Shown here piece after piece: positions 44,979 through 55,631 of a stretch of DNA of 64,000 nt. The stretch is from positions 1 to 64,000 of the forward strand of contig NZ_VJZE01000005.1 of assembly GCF_009377205.1 (NCBI RefSeq), given 5' to 3'. Source of the stretch: Streptomyces phyllanthi (GTDB taxonomy: Bacteria > Actinomycetota > Actinomycetes > Streptomycetales > Streptomycetaceae). A program made the position numbers and the translations under genes. The notes below the pieces were generated by a model. That model did not search any database, was not told where the DNA came from, and saw only the letters and a list, made by a program, of their open reading frames with translations. The first letter of the stretch is position 1, and every line of letters begins with the position of its first letter.

Positions 44979-45686
44979 ATGAGCACGACCCCCACGATCG
45001 TCCTGGTCCACGGCGCGTTCGGCGACTCCGGTATGTGGAAGGGAGTCATCGCCAAGCTCCGGGGGCAGGGCTACACCACGGTGGCCGTGGCGAACCCGCT
45101 GCGTGGCCTGGAGTCCGACGCGCAGTACGCCGCCACCGTCGCCAAGAGCGTGGAGGGCCCGGTTGTCCTGGTCGGTCACTCCTACGCCGGGTCGATCATC
45201 ACCCGCGCGGCCCGCGAGGCGTCGAACGTCGAGGCCCTGGTCTATGTGGCCGCGTTCCAGCCCGACGAGGGTGAGAGCTCTCTGGAGAACGCCTCGCGCT
45301 TCCCCGGCGCGAAGATGGGCCCGGACACCACTGTTGCCTTCGAGCACGAGGGTGAGCCGGAGCTGCGGATCCTGCCGGAGCACTACCAGGACGTCATCGC
45401 CGGCGACCTGCCCGCGGAGGTCACCGACGTCCTCGCGGTCACTCAGCGCTCGGTCCGTGTGCAGGCCCTGACCGCCGAGCTGTCCGGTGCCCCGGCCTGG
45501 CGCACCCTGCCCTCCTGGGCGGTGGTTGCCACCCAGGACAACGCCATTCCCGGCCAGGCCCAGGAGTTCATGGCCGAGCGCGCGGGCTCGACCATCGTGC
45601 GCGTCGACGCGTCCCACGCGGTGTCCATCTCCCAGCCCGACGCGGTCGCCGACGTCATCATCGACGCCGCCAAGTCCACCCGCTGA
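44979..45686 (+). CDS. Alpha/beta hydrolase
   Basis: A 235-residue hydrolase of the esterase/EstC-like group. The oxyanion strand is IVLVHGAFGDSGMW, the nucleophile serine is in VLVGHSYAGSI (about residue 68), an acid residue is likely in the ATQDNAIP region and the catalytic histidine is in VDASHAVSISQP. There is no signal peptide, so it is cytoplasmic. Three TetR-type operators lie directly upstream, suggesting induction by its own substrate or a related xenobiotic. The natural substrate is unknown. Confidence 0.86.
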   Translation: MSTTPTIVLVHGAFGDSGMWKGVIAKLRGQGYTTVAVANPLRGLESDAQYAATVAKSVEGPVVLVGHSYAGSIITRAAREASNVEALVYVAAFQPDEGESSLENASRFPGAKMGPDTTVAFEHEGEPELRILPEHYQDVIAGDLPAEVTDVLAVTQRSVRVQALTAELSGAPAWRTLPSWAVVATQDNAIPGQAQEFMAERAGSTIVRVDASHAVSISQPDAVADVIIDAAKSTR

Positions 45687-45768
45687 CCCCACCGCCTGAA
45701 CCCCACCCCCTACCGCTGCCGCCACCGCGCCCCAACAGCCCGGTGGCGGCAGCACACCGCTCCGCTCG

Positions 45769-46110
45769 TCATGCTGGCGAGGACCGCGCGGCCGTCAAGG
45801 GCCAGGTGCCGACCGCCCGCAGCCCGGTCCGCGCCGCCCCTATCTCGGCGGCGACCGCCTCGACGACCTCGACAGTGAATCGGATGCGGTTCTCGATGCC
45901 GCCGCCGTAGACGTCGGTGCGGTGGTTGGTGTTGGGGGCGAGGAACTGGTGCAGCAGATAGCCGTTGGCGCTGTGCACCTCGACGCCGACGAAGCCCGCC
46001 TCGACAGCTCTGCGCGCGGCGGTGGTGAAGTCCGCGATCGTGGTCCGGACGTCGTCGGCGGTCATCTCGCGAGGGGTGACGGACTCCTGCTTGCCGACGG
46101 CGGTGCATCT
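45769..46110 (-). pseudogene. Fragment of an Old Yellow Enzyme (NADH:flavin oxidoreductase)
   Basis: The minus strand encodes TPREMTADDVRTTIADFTTA, then AGFVGVEVHSANGYLLHQFL, NTNHRTDVYGG and IENRIRFTVEVVEAVAAEIG. This is the central barrel block of OYE enzymes with the HGANGYL substrate-binding region (here HSANGYL). Both ends are lost: upstream it meets an integrase fragment at about 46104, and downstream it ends in unrelated residues. About one third of the normal ~360-residue protein remains. Confidence 0.82.
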
Positions 46111-46791
46111 CGAGGCTTTCTTCGGCTGCATTTATTACGCGGCTATGCGTCCTGCAGAAGTTATCCACCTCCGCATCGAGCAATGTCACTTGCCCAGGAC
46201 CGGGTGTGGGATGCTCAACCTCTCGGGCGGGGTCGTCACGTCTGGCAAGGAGTGGACTGACGACGGGAAGGTGCACGAGGTGCATTCGCTCAAGCGCCGT
46301 GCGGCAACCGCGACGCGTCCTGTCCCGATCCCGCCGCAGTTGGTACGTATGTTGCGGGCCCATCTTGACCGCTTCGGTGTGGCAACTGACGGCCGAGTGC
46401 TCCGGAACGATGCTGGCAACTACGTGGACGCTGCGGCGTACGGTACGACGTGGGCGAGGCGCGGGAACACACCCTGACTCGGACGGAGCGCGCCTCCGGC
46501 CTGGCCAAGCGGCCGTACGACCTCCGGCACGCCGGGATCTCGTTCTGGCTCTACTCCGGTGTGGACCCGGCCGAATGTGCTCGCCGTGGCGGCCAGAGCA
46601 TCGAGGTTCTCTTCCGTCATTACGCCAAGTTCCTCGACGGCGTTCGAGAACAGGCGAACCGCCTCATCGAGCAGTCCATGCAGGAGATGGGGGCGCGTCA
46701 GCCAAGGCGAGGCGTCTGGTGGATGATCCGTGGGTTTTGGTTCGTGACTGGTCCGGAAGCACTGGTCAGGAACGGCACAGCCGTGGGATGA
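46104..46791 (+). pseudogene. Tyrosine recombinase (integrase) catalytic-domain fragment, frameshifted
   Basis: From about 46104 one frame gives HLEAFFGCIYYAAMRPAEVI, with the first catalytic arginine in AMRPAEV, and continues to 46477. The sequence then carries on in another frame from about 46450: YDLRHAGISFWLYSGVDP has the H-x-x-R motif (DLRH), and FRHYAKFLDGV the nucleophilic tyrosine. No N-terminal DNA-binding domains and no start are present. It resembles integrases of actinomycete integrative elements. Its left edge is fused to an OYE fragment and its right edge is followed by a strong terminator. Confidence 0.82.
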
Positions 46792-46841
46792 ATTGGGAGT
46801 TAGTGCGCAAACCGAGCCCAGCCGCGAATCGGACGGGAGAC

Positions 46842-46882
46842 AGGCGCCTGACGGGCAAAAGCCCAGGTCAGGCGCCTTTTTT
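46842..46882 (+). terminator. Strong intrinsic terminator
   Basis: AGGCGCCTGAC (46842-46852) pairs with GTCAGGCGCCT (46867-46877), an 11-base-pair stem followed by TTTTTT. It follows the integrase fragment and lies just beyond the leftward aldehyde dehydrogenase stop at 46890. The T-run gives it a rightward orientation. Confidence 0.88.
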
Positions 46883-46889
46883 CGTGCGT

Positions 46890-48413
46890 CTAGAAGAAGC
46901 CCAGCTTCTTCGGCGAGTAGCTCACCAGCAGATTCTTCGTCTGCTGGTAGTGCTCCAGCATCATCTTGTGAGTCTCGCGGCCGATACCCGAGCCCTTGTA
47001 GCCGCCGAAGGCGGCGTGGGCCGGGTAGGCGTGGTAGCAGTTCGTCCAGACGCGGCCCGCCTGGATCGAACGGCCCGCGCGGTAGGCGGTGTTGATGTCG
47101 CGGGTCCACACACCGGCCCCGAGGCCGTACAGCGTGTCGTTGGCGATCTTCATCGCGTCGTCGAAGTCGTTGAACGACGTCACCGACACGACCGGTCCGA
47201 AGATCTCCTCCTGGAAGATCCGCATACGGTTGTCGCCCTCGAAGATCGTCGGCTGGACGTAGTAACCGCCCTTCAACTCGCCGTCCTGCTCGAGGCGTTC
47301 ACCGCCCGTGAGTACCTTCGCGCCCTCCTGTCGGCCGATGTCCAGGTAGGAGAGGATCTTTTCCAGCTGGTCGTTGGAGGCCTGGGCGCCGATCATCGTG
47401 TTCGTGTCGAGCGGATGCCCGGGAGTGATCCGCTCGGTGCGGGCCACCGCCGCCTCCATGAACTCCGCGTAGTTGCCGCGCTGGATCAGCGCCCGCGACG
47501 GGCAGGTGCACACCTCGCCCTGGTTGAGCGCGAACATCGTGAAGCCCTCGAGCGCCTTGTCCCGGAAGTCGTCGTTCGCCGACCAGACGTCGTCGAAGAA
47601 GATGTTCGGGGACTTGCCGCCGAGTTCCAGCGTGACCGGGGTGATGTTCTCGGAGGCGTACTGCATGATCAACCGCCCCGTCGTGGTCTCGCCGGTGAAC
47701 GCCACCTTCGCCACGCGCGAGCTCGACGCCAGCGGCTTGCCGGCCTCGACGCCGAACCCGTTGACGATGTTGACCACACCCGGTGGAAGCAGATCGGCGA
47801 CCAGGCTCAGCCAGTAGTGGATGGACGCCGGCGTCTGCTCGGCCGGCTTGAGGACGACCGCGTTGCCCGCCGCCAGCGCGGGCGCCAGCTTCCACGTCGC
47901 CATGAGGATGGGGAAGTTCCACGGGATGATCTGTGCGACCACACCGAGCGGTTCGTGGAAGTGGTACGCGATCGTGTCGTCGTCGATCTCGGCGAGCGAG
48001 CCCTCCTGCGCGCGGATCGCTCCCGCGAAGTACCGGAAGTGGTCGATGGCGAGCGGGATGTCGGCGGCCAGCGTCTCCCGTACCGGTTTGCCGTTCTCCC
48101 AGCTCTCCGCGACCGCCAGCTTCTCCAGGTTCGCCTCCATCCGGTCGGCGATCCTCCGCAGAATGTCGGAGCGCTCGGTCACGGACGTGCGGCCCCAGGA
48201 CGGCGCGGCGGCATGCGCCGCGTCCAGCGCCCGTTCCACGTCCTCCGCGGTGCCCCGCACGATCTCCGTGAACGGCTGCCCGTTCACCGGACTCGGATTC
48301 TCGAAGTACCGCCCACTGGCGGGCGGCACGTACTCACCGCCGATGAAGTGGTCGTAGCGCGTCTCGTACGAGACGATCGCGCCGTCGGTACCGGGCGCTG
48401 CGTAACGCGTCAT
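46890..48413 (-). CDS. exaC: Aldehyde dehydrogenase, acetaldehyde dehydrogenase II/ExaC type
   Basis: A 507-residue NAD-dependent aldehyde dehydrogenase. It has [20 protein letters not shown], the glutamate block [14 protein letters not shown] and the catalytic cysteine in [17 protein letters not shown]. The ending with [18 protein letters not shown] and the terminal SPKKLGFF are hallmarks of the ExaC/AcoD group that oxidises acetaldehyde and other short aldehydes. Length matches the group (~506). A GAF-domain regulator lies immediately upstream on the same strand, a pairing seen with AcoR/EraR-like control of such enzymes. The 197-base gap contains seven copies of a 7-base repeat. Confidence 0.9.
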   Translation of the reverse strand: MTRYAAPGTDGAIVSYETRYDHFIGGEYVPPASGRYFENPSPVNGQPFTEIVRGTAEDVERALDAAHAAAPSWGRTSVTERSDILRRIADRMEANLEKLAVAESWENGKPVRETLAADIPLAIDHFRYFAGAIRAQEGSLAEIDDDTIAYHFHEPLGVVAQIIPWNFPILMATWKLAPALAAGNAVVLKPAEQTPASIHYWLSLVADLLPPGVVNIVNGFGVEAGKPLASSSRVAKVAFTGETTTGRLIMQYASENITPVTLELGGKSPNIFFDDVWSANDDFRDKALEGFTMFALNQGEVCTCPSRALIQRGNYAEFMEAAVARTERITPGHPLDTNTMIGAQASNDQLEKILSYLDIGRQEGAKVLTGGERLEQDGELKGGYYVQPTIFEGDNRMRIFQEEIFGPVVSVTSFNDFDDAMKIANDTLYGLGAGVWTRDINTAYRAGRSIQAGRVWTNCYHAYPAHAAFGGYKGSGIGRETHKMMLEHYQQTKNLLVSYSPKKLGFF

Positions 48414-48510
48414 GGGTGCCTGCCTCCCGGGAAGCAGCCGCCCGCCGTTGGGCAGCTCTCGCCGCGAGGCTAGGAACGGCAACGTTGCGAGGACGTTGCG
48501 AGACATCGTG

Positions 48511-48566
48511 GTGCCGGGTGCCGGGTGCCGGGTGCCGGGTGCCGGGTGCCGGGTGCCGGGTGCTCG
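48511..48566. repeat. 7-bp tandem repeat between the GAF regulator and exaC
   Basis: GTGCCGG is repeated seven times without error at 48511-48559, followed by a degenerate eighth copy (GTGCTCG). It lies about 100 bases upstream of the leftward exaC start, in the putative promoter region, so copy-number change could affect promoter spacing. Confidence 0.92.
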
Positions 48567-48610
48567 GTGTGGGCGTGATGCGGCCGAACCCGGCGGTGAC
48601 GTGACGCGGG

Positions 48611-49900
48611 TCAGCGGTGTGCGGGGCGCGCCACTGGACGCGGCCATCCTGGTGGCGCCGCCAGCTCGGACTCCAGTTCCTCCCAACGCGTCCGTACCGC
48701 TGCCGTCGGCCGTATCGCCGCCAGGGCACGCCATACGTCGAGGTCGTCCTCGCCCCACGGCGCGTGCGCCCACTCCGCCAGCAGGTCGGGATCGCGGCGG
48801 GCGATGAGCGCGGTCCGCAGCCCGTCGGCGAGCCGGTGCCGCAGCCGTACCACCGCCGGAGCCTGCGAACCGGGCAGCAGCGGACCGCCGTACGCCGCCG
48901 CGGCAGAGGTGACCGCGCCCGTCTCCAGCCTCCGCTCCACCACGGCGACATCGGACTCGACCGGAACCATGAGCCGGTACGGCCGGGAGCCCAGGACACC
49001 GGGGCCGAGCAGCCTGCGCAGCCGGGCCAGTTCGGCCCGCAGGGTCACCGGCGTCACCGTCCCGTCCTCGTACAGCGCGCACAGCAGCTCGTCACCGGTC
49101 AGGCCCTCCGGGTGCCGGGCGAGCAGCACCGCGATCTCGCTGTGCCGTCGGCTGAGCCTGACCTTTCGGCCGCCCGCCGTCAGATGGGCCTCGTCGCGGC
49201 CCAGCGCGGTCAGTTCGAGCACGTCGGCCGGTGTCTCGGGCGGGGTGAACAGGGCGAGCTGGGACTCGGCGGCGCGTGCCACCGCCTGGACGAAACCGAG
49301 GCTGTGCGGATGCGCGAGCCCGTCCCCACCGGTGATGTCCACGGCGCCCAGCACTCGCCCCGTGCGGGGGTCGTGCACCGGTGCCGCCGCGCAGGTCCAC
49401 GGCTGGACCCGCCGTATGAAGTGCTCGGCCGCGAACACCTGCACCGGCCGGTCCACGGCGACCGCCGTACCGGGTGCGTTCGTGCCGACCGCGTTCTCGG
49501 CCCAGCGCGCACCCGGTACGAAGTTCATCCTGTCCGCACGCCGCCGGGTCGCCGGATGCCCCTCGACCCACAGCAGCCTGCCCTGCGCGTCGCACACCGC
49601 CAGCAGATGTTCGCCGTCCGCCGCGAACGTGCCCACGAGCTCCCGGATCACCGGCATCACCCGCGCCAGCGGATGCTCCGCACGATAAGCACCGAGCTCC
49701 CCGTCCATGAGCTCCACGCTCGCGGTGCCGTCCGGGCCTACGCCCGCCCTGGCCGAACGCCGCCACGATTCGGCCACCACGGAACGCACCGGCCGCTCCA
49801 CAGTCCCCGCCTCGGTGAACCTCTCGTGGGCGCGGCGCAGCATCCGCACCCGTTCGGCGGGATCGGTGCCCGGCTCCAGGGCCACCCATGGATCGGTCAA
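48611..49900 (-). CDS. GAF-domain transcriptional regulator
   Basis: A 429-residue regulator. After an N-terminal helix region with [19 protein letters not shown], typical of AcoR-like sensors, a GAF-type domain spans about residues 75-230 ([55 protein letters not shown]). There is no sigma-54 AAA domain; instead the C-terminus has a winged-helix-like region ([35 protein letters not shown]). It lies upstream of exaC on the same strand and probably activates it in response to an aldehyde or alcohol. Confidence 0.8.
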   Translation of the reverse strand: MTDPWVALEPGTDPAERVRMLRRAHERFTEAGTVERPVRSVVAESWRRSARAGVGPDGTASVELMDGELGAYRAEHPLARVMPVIRELVGTFAADGEHLLAVCDAQGRLLWVEGHPATRRRADRMNFVPGARWAENAVGTNAPGTAVAVDRPVQVFAAEHFIRRVQPWTCAAAPVHDPRTGRVLGAVDITGGDGLAHPHSLGFVQAVARAAESQLALFTPPETPADVLELTALGRDEAHLTAGGRKVRLSRRHSEIAVLLARHPEGLTGDELLCALYEDGTVTPVTLRAELARLRRLLGPGVLGSRPYRLMVPVESDVAVVERRLETGAVTSAAAAYGGPLLPGSQAPAVVRLRHRLADGLRTALIARRDPDLLAEWAHAPWGEDDLDVWRALAAIRPTAAVRTRWEELESELAAPPGWPRPVARPAHR

Positions 49901-50021
49901 CTCGGCCTCCCCGGACAGCGATACTGCTCGGCCCCATCGTCGCCCCCACCGAGAGCCCGGACAAGCTCCTCGACCGTCCCCCTCGGCCCGGATCCGACGA
50001 GTGCGTGACCGTGTCGGGGCT

Positions 50022-50621
50022 TCACACGGCGTGGACCAGTTTCATGTAACGCGTCCAGTCCCAGTTGGCGCCGGGATCGGTGTGGTCGGTGCCCGGTACC
50101 TCGTGGTGGCCGATGATGTGGGCGCGGTCCTTCGGGATGCCGTGTGTGGCACAGATGGCAGCGGTGAGTCTGGCTGACTGTTCGTACATGGCGTCCGTGA
50201 AGTAGGACGGCTCGTCCACCCAGCCCTCGTGCTCGATGCCGATGCTCCGTGTGTTGTGGTCCCAGTTGCCCGCGTGCCAGGCGATGTCGCGTTCCCGCAC
50301 GCACTGCGTGACGGATCCGTCGGCCGACCGTACGAGGTAGTGGGCGGACACCTTCTTCCGAGGGTTCTGGAAGACGGACAGCGCGTTCCTGAACGTCGTC
50401 TGCGTCACATGGATGATCACGGAGTCGATGGGGTGGCTCGTCGGGCGCTCGGCCTCCGTGTAGTTGGACGCGCTCGCCGGCTGCCATTCGGCGGGCGGGT
50501 AGTCGTAACCCTGAGGTTGCGCGCCGGCCCGGGGGTCGGGGAGCAATGAGTAGGGGATGACGGCGAGGGCCGTGCCCTTGAGCAGCCGTCGTCTGCTGGG
50601 GAACGATCTGGCTCGCTCCAC
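50022..50621 (-). CDS. Secreted N-acetylmuramoyl-L-alanine amidase (Amidase_2/PGRP-like)
   Basis: A 199-residue zinc amidase cleaving the peptide from cell-wall glycan. A Tat-type leader (SRRRLLKGTALAVIP) precedes the domain. Zinc ligands are expected at IIHVTQT, and in GHHEVPGTDHTDPGANWDW, with ligand-binding WHAGNWDHNTRSIGIEHEGW between. It has no separate cell-wall-binding domain. ATG 50621 starts the signal peptide; a weak GGCAGATC stretch lies upstream. It could act in cell-wall turnover or lysis of neighbours. Confidence 0.9.
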   Translation of the reverse strand: MERARSFPSRRRLLKGTALAVIPYSLLPDPRAGAQPQGYDYPPAEWQPASASNYTEAERPTSHPIDSVIIHVTQTTFRNALSVFQNPRKKVSAHYLVRSADGSVTQCVRERDIAWHAGNWDHNTRSIGIEHEGWVDEPSYFTDAMYEQSARLTAAICATHGIPKDRAHIIGHHEVPGTDHTDPGANWDWTRYMKLVHAV

Positions 50622-51195
50622 GTGGATCTGCCTTTCGGTAGTGGGGGGTTGGGAGGCGTGCGTGCGAGGTGTCGTGCGTCCGTCGCCGGACCCGCTCAGT
50701 GCGCGGCATCGCCACCGTCTCGCTCCGTCGCGTGTGCGGTCCGCGATGAGTCTCGCGCGAGGGCAGCCACTCCTTGTGGAGCTCGGTCACGCACGGGTGG
50801 CTGGTGTCGCGGGCATCGGCGAGTGACGACTCGACGGTCTTCGTGGCGAACCGGCACGCGTCCAGTTCACTGAACCCGTGGCCACGCACCAGCCACTGCA
50901 CCAGGCCCAGTTGGGATATCAGCGCAGCGATGCTTCGGAACAGGAGTCCGCACAGCACGAACACCGTGCGCAGCAGTCCTGGAACCGTCGTCTCCTCAGC
51001 CATGTGACCCCCGATGTGTGAACCCCGACGCGAGCGGACGCGCAGCCACCCGGACGTGTGGGCTGCGCCTCGCGTGATTCACCGTACGGTTCTTGCGGAT
51101 CACGCAGGAAGGGCGCGCCGCTTTCGGTGGATGACGCCGAAGATGTGGATAACTTCGTCACCCACACGGGGGAGTTGCCCTGGCCGCCACGTGCG
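50622..51195. other. Region with a possible small membrane-protein frame, otherwise unassigned
   Basis: On the minus strand an ATG at 51003 opens a frame whose first ~80 residues include a hydrophobic segment (LLRTVFVLCGLLFRSIAAL). The frame runs without a stop through the amidase gene, the upstream ribosome site is weak, and no family is recognised. It may be a small broken gene or chance. The remainder shows nothing clear. Confidence 0.3.
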
Positions 51196-52404
51196 TCATG
51201 GCCGTCCGGCGACCGCGGCCGGATCGTCGAGCACGCCCCGCACCACCGAATGCGCCGCTCCGAGCAGCGGGCCCTCGGGACCCAGCCGCGACACGGTCAC
51301 GGCACAGGCGGGACCTGCCGTGCGGCGCGCCAACTCCCGTTCCAGCGACGGCAGCAGCCACGGTGCGAGGCCCGCCAGTGCCCCGCCCAGCACGACCGTC
51401 TCCGGGTCCAGCAGGTTGACCGCACCCGTCAGCGCGATGCCGAGCGCGGTTCCGGCGCTGCGCAGGGCACGCCGTACATCCTTGTCGCCCTCGGCGGCAC
51501 GCTCCGCCAGCAGTTCGACGCGGCCCTCGCCCGGCGCCAGCCCGGCCGCCCGCACGACGGCCTCCTCACCGGCGTACTGCTCCAGGCATCCGCGCCCGCC
51601 GCACGCGCAGTCCGGCCCTTCCGGACGTACGGGCACATGCCCCAACTCGCCTGCGAATCCTCGCGTTCCCCGCAGCAGTCTGCCGTCCACGACGACCGCG
51701 CCACCGATGCCGATCTCGGCCGAGACGTGCAGGAAGTCGCGCGGGGTGCCGTCGCCGAGCCAGAGTTCGGCGAGACCGCCGAAGTTGGCCTCGTTGTCCA
51801 CTGTCAGCGGCAGGTCACCGGGCAACAGCGCGCCGAGGTCGGTGTCGTGCCAGTCGAGGTTGGGGGCGCGGACCACCGTACGGGCGTCACGGGCCACCAG
51901 GCCCGGTACGGCGACCGCGAGGCCTGCGGGCCAGAGGCCCTCCCGTTCGGCCTCGGCGACGACCTGCCGCACCAGCGTCGTCAGTTCGCCGATCACCGGT
52001 TCGGGGGAACGGCCGCGGTTCGTGCTGTGCCGCACTGCCCTCGCCCGCACCTCGCCGCGCAGATCGACCGCGCACACCGCGAGATGGTCGACACCGACCT
52101 CCGCGCCGATGCCGGCGGGGCCACGCCCGCTGAGAGCGAGCGCGGAACCGGGCCGACCCACCCTGCCGGGCCGCTCGGGCCCCAGTTCTTCGAGGAGGCC
52201 GGAGCGGATGAGCTCGTCGACCAGTGTGGACACGGCCGCCCGGGTCAGTCCGATGCGCGAGGCGACGGCGGCACGGGACAGCGGTCCCTCGGCGTTGACG
52301 GTGTGCATGACCCGGGAGAGGTTGCGGCGGCGCATGCCCTGCTGGGTGTCGGGCAGCCGACGGCCGGGACTCGTGGGGTGTGCCTCGTGCAGTGGTGCGC
52401 TCAT
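51196..52404 (-). CDS. ROK family transcriptional regulator, probable xylose repressor
   Basis: A 402-residue ROK protein. The N-terminal winged helix is GPLSRAAVASRIGLTRAAVS. The sugar-kinase-like domain carries the zinc-site motif CACGGRGCLEQYAG (C-x-C-G-x2-G-C-x-E) and the ROK block EIGIGGAVVVDGRLLRGTRG with FAGELGHVPV. ATG 52404 is used although GGAGG is only one base upstream, because no other start codon with a ribosome site is in frame; leaky initiation is possible. It follows xylB on the same strand and lies in the xylose locus, so it probably represses xylA and xylB in the absence of xylose. Confidence 0.85.
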   Translation of the reverse strand: MSAPLHEAHPTSPGRRLPDTQQGMRRRNLSRVMHTVNAEGPLSRAAVASRIGLTRAAVSTLVDELIRSGLLEELGPERPGRVGRPGSALALSGRGPAGIGAEVGVDHLAVCAVDLRGEVRARAVRHSTNRGRSPEPVIGELTTLVRQVVAEAEREGLWPAGLAVAVPGLVARDARTVVRAPNLDWHDTDLGALLPGDLPLTVDNEANFGGLAELWLGDGTPRDFLHVSAEIGIGGAVVVDGRLLRGTRGFAGELGHVPVRPEGPDCACGGRGCLEQYAGEEAVVRAAGLAPGEGRVELLAERAAEGDKDVRRALRSAGTALGIALTGAVNLLDPETVVLGGALAGLAPWLLPSLERELARRTAGPACAVTVSRLGPEGPLLGAAHSVVRGVLDDPAAVAGRP

Positions 52405-52519
52405 GCCTCCGTCAGTCCTCGTCCGGCTGTCTCCCCGCGGAAGGGCGGGCCCGGTGAACTGCCCTGCCCCATGGGGTTGTCCTGGTCGGTGCCCGTCCAC
52501 CGTCGTGGGACGGGCCTCG

Positions 52520-53965
52520 TCAGCGCCTGTCCGGCTCCCGCTCCAGCAGCGGCGCCGCGTCGGAGAGTACCCCGGCGATCCTGGTCAGCGTCGCCTCGTC
52601 CCGCTCCACCGGCTCCAGCACGGGACCGCGGGCGGTGTCCCAGCGGCGCGCGACCGCCGCCGGATCCTCTCCGGTCAGCAGTCCGGCGGCCTGGGCGGCG
52701 GCGCCGAGCGCGACCAGTTCCTTGGCCTCGGGCACCTGCACGGGGCGGCCCGACAGCCGCCGTACGGTCTGCTGCCAGGCCGTGCCCCGGGCGCCCCCAC
52801 CGATCAGCAGCAGCGGCGCGGAACGGTCCGCGTCCGTGTCGAGCACCAGGTCCAGGGCGCCGAGCAGTGAGTGAACCGCGCCGTCGTACGCGGCCTGGAG
52901 CAGCTGCCCACCCGTCGTGTCGTGCCGCAGACCGTGCAGCAGGCCCGAGGCGTGCGGCAGGTCCGGGGTGCGCTCGCCGTCCAGGTAGGGGAGCAGGGTC
53001 ACGCTCGTACCCGGTTCGACGGCCTCGCGGTCCAGGCCCAGCAGCTCGGCCACGCGGTCGACGGCGAGCGTGCAGTTCAGGGTGCACGCCAGCGGCAGCC
53101 AGTCACCGCGTGCGTCGGCGAAGCCCGCCACGGTGCCGGTGGGGTCGGCGGGGCGCCGCGTCGAGACGGCGTACACCGTGCCGGACGTACCGAGGCTCAG
53201 CACCGGTGTGCCGGGGCGCAGCCCGAGCCCGAGCGCGGCCGCCGCGTTGTCGCCGGTGCCCGGCGCGACCAGCGTGCCCTTGCTGAACGGCAGATCATGG
53301 GTGTCGCGCACGGTCCCGGCCACCTCGCCCGGCCGGACCACGCGCGGCAGCAGAGCCGGGTCGAGCCCCACGTGGTGGAGGGTCTCCTCGTCGTACGACT
53401 CCGTCCCGGACGCCCACCACCCCGTACCGGACGCGTCACCTCGGTCCGTCGTGCCCTGACCGGTCAGACGCTCCGTGAGGTAGTCGTGCGGCAGGCGTAC
53501 GGCCGCTGTGGCGCGGACCGCCTCGGGCTCGTTCTCGGCGAGCCAGGCCCACTTCGTGACCGTGAAAGAGGCACCGGGCACGCTTCCGGTGCGCTCGGCC
53601 CAGGCCTTCGAGCCACCCAGCTCCTCCACCAGACGGCGGGCCTGCGGTGCCGAGCGCACGTCGTTCCACAGCAGTGCCGGGCGTACGGGGTCGCCCTGGG
53701 CGTCGAGGGTGACGAGGCCGTGCTGCTGTCCGCCGATCGACACCGCCGCGGCCTCGTGCGCCGCCTCACCGCACTGGTGCAGCGCCGCGCACAGCGCGTC
53801 CCACCACTGCCGCGGATCACTCTCCCGGCCCGCCCCGGAGGACACGGTGTGCGGCGCCTGCCCGCTCGCCACCACTCGTCCGGTCGACGCGTCGACGACC
53901 AGGGCCTTGGTGGACTGGGTGGATGTGTCCACACCGACGACGAGCGGACCCTCGGCTGCTGACAT
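52520..53965 (-). CDS. xylB: Xylulokinase
   Basis: A 481-residue FGGY-family kinase phosphorylating D-xylulose. It begins VVGVDTSTQSTKALVVDAST, has SIGGQQHGLVTLD and LLWNDVRSAPQARRL in the substrate domain, PGTGDNAAAALGLGLRPG, and the C-terminal nucleotide block LLIGGGARGTAWQQTVRRLS. The sequence and length are typical of XylB. GGGAGAG precedes ATG 53965. It is divergent from xylA and followed after 115 bases by the ROK regulator gene. Confidence 0.94.
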   Translation of the reverse strand: MSAAEGPLVVGVDTSTQSTKALVVDASTGRVVASGQAPHTVSSGAGRESDPRQWWDALCAALHQCGEAAHEAAAVSIGGQQHGLVTLDAQGDPVRPALLWNDVRSAPQARRLVEELGGSKAWAERTGSVPGASFTVTKWAWLAENEPEAVRATAAVRLPHDYLTERLTGQGTTDRGDASGTGWWASGTESYDEETLHHVGLDPALLPRVVRPGEVAGTVRDTHDLPFSKGTLVAPGTGDNAAAALGLGLRPGTPVLSLGTSGTVYAVSTRRPADPTGTVAGFADARGDWLPLACTLNCTLAVDRVAELLGLDREAVEPGTSVTLLPYLDGERTPDLPHASGLLHGLRHDTTGGQLLQAAYDGAVHSLLGALDLVLDTDADRSAPLLLIGGGARGTAWQQTVRRLSGRPVQVPEAKELVALGAAAQAAGLLTGEDPAAVARRWDTARGPVLEPVERDEATLTRIAGVLSDAAPLLEREPDRR

Positions 53966-54093
53966 CGGGCTCTCCCTCTTCCCCGGCTCGCGGGATCTGG
54001 CCTGGTTACCGGAATGTCCCGGACCGGTACGGCCCGGCTGTCACACACAGTCTCCCGAAGGAGACACGTCGTCTCTTCCCAGAGATGCCTCCG

Positions 54094-54110
54094 CATACTA
54101 ATTTGTTAAG
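54094..54110. promoter_or_regulatory. AT-rich site in the xylB/xylA divergent promoter
   Basis: CATACTAATTTGTTAAG is an AT-rich island in a GC-rich spacer, containing an imperfect dyad (CTAAT...TTAAG) and a -10-like TACTAA. ROK xylose repressors bind AT-rich palindromes of this kind, so it is a candidate operator or promoter for xylA. Confidence 0.4.
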
Positions 54111-54126
54111 CGCCATGACGAAATAG

Positions 54127-55317
<1,191 letters not shown>

Positions 55318-55395
55318 TCACGCGCGCGTGTGTGTGCCGGGGCCGTGCGGTAAGGAGACGTGCGGTCCCGCGGGGAGGGGGGCCGGGAGCGAGAC

Positions 55396-55446
55396 GTGTC
55401 CGGGAGGGAGGCTTGTCCGCGAGGGAGGCGTGTCCAGGAGGGAGAT
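55396..55446. repeat. Three imperfect 17-bp tandem repeats
   Basis: GTGTCCGGGAGGGAGGC (55396-55412), TTGTCCGCGAGGGAGGC (55413-55429) and GTGTCCAGGAGGGAGAT (55430-55446) follow one another in the 314-base gap after xylA. The gap contains no recognisable gene. Confidence 0.8.
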
Positions 55447-55631
55447 GTACGGCCGAACCGGCCGACTGGGGCGGGTCCGGCGGCGTCTCCCTTCGTCTCG
55501 TCCACTGCCGGCGTCTTCCTTCGCCGATCTTTGCGTGGAATGCTCCGGAATCATGCGGTCCATGGCATGAGTCCGTATCAAGTCCTGTAGGCGGCTCGCG
55601 TGTTGACCGGTTCGAGGCGACTCTTGTCGGT

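Noticed and set aside
50676-51003. Definite membrane-protein gene upstream of the amidase
   Set aside because: The hydrophobic start is suggestive, but the frame has no stop before the amidase and no convincing ribosome site, so it is only mentioned as a possibility.
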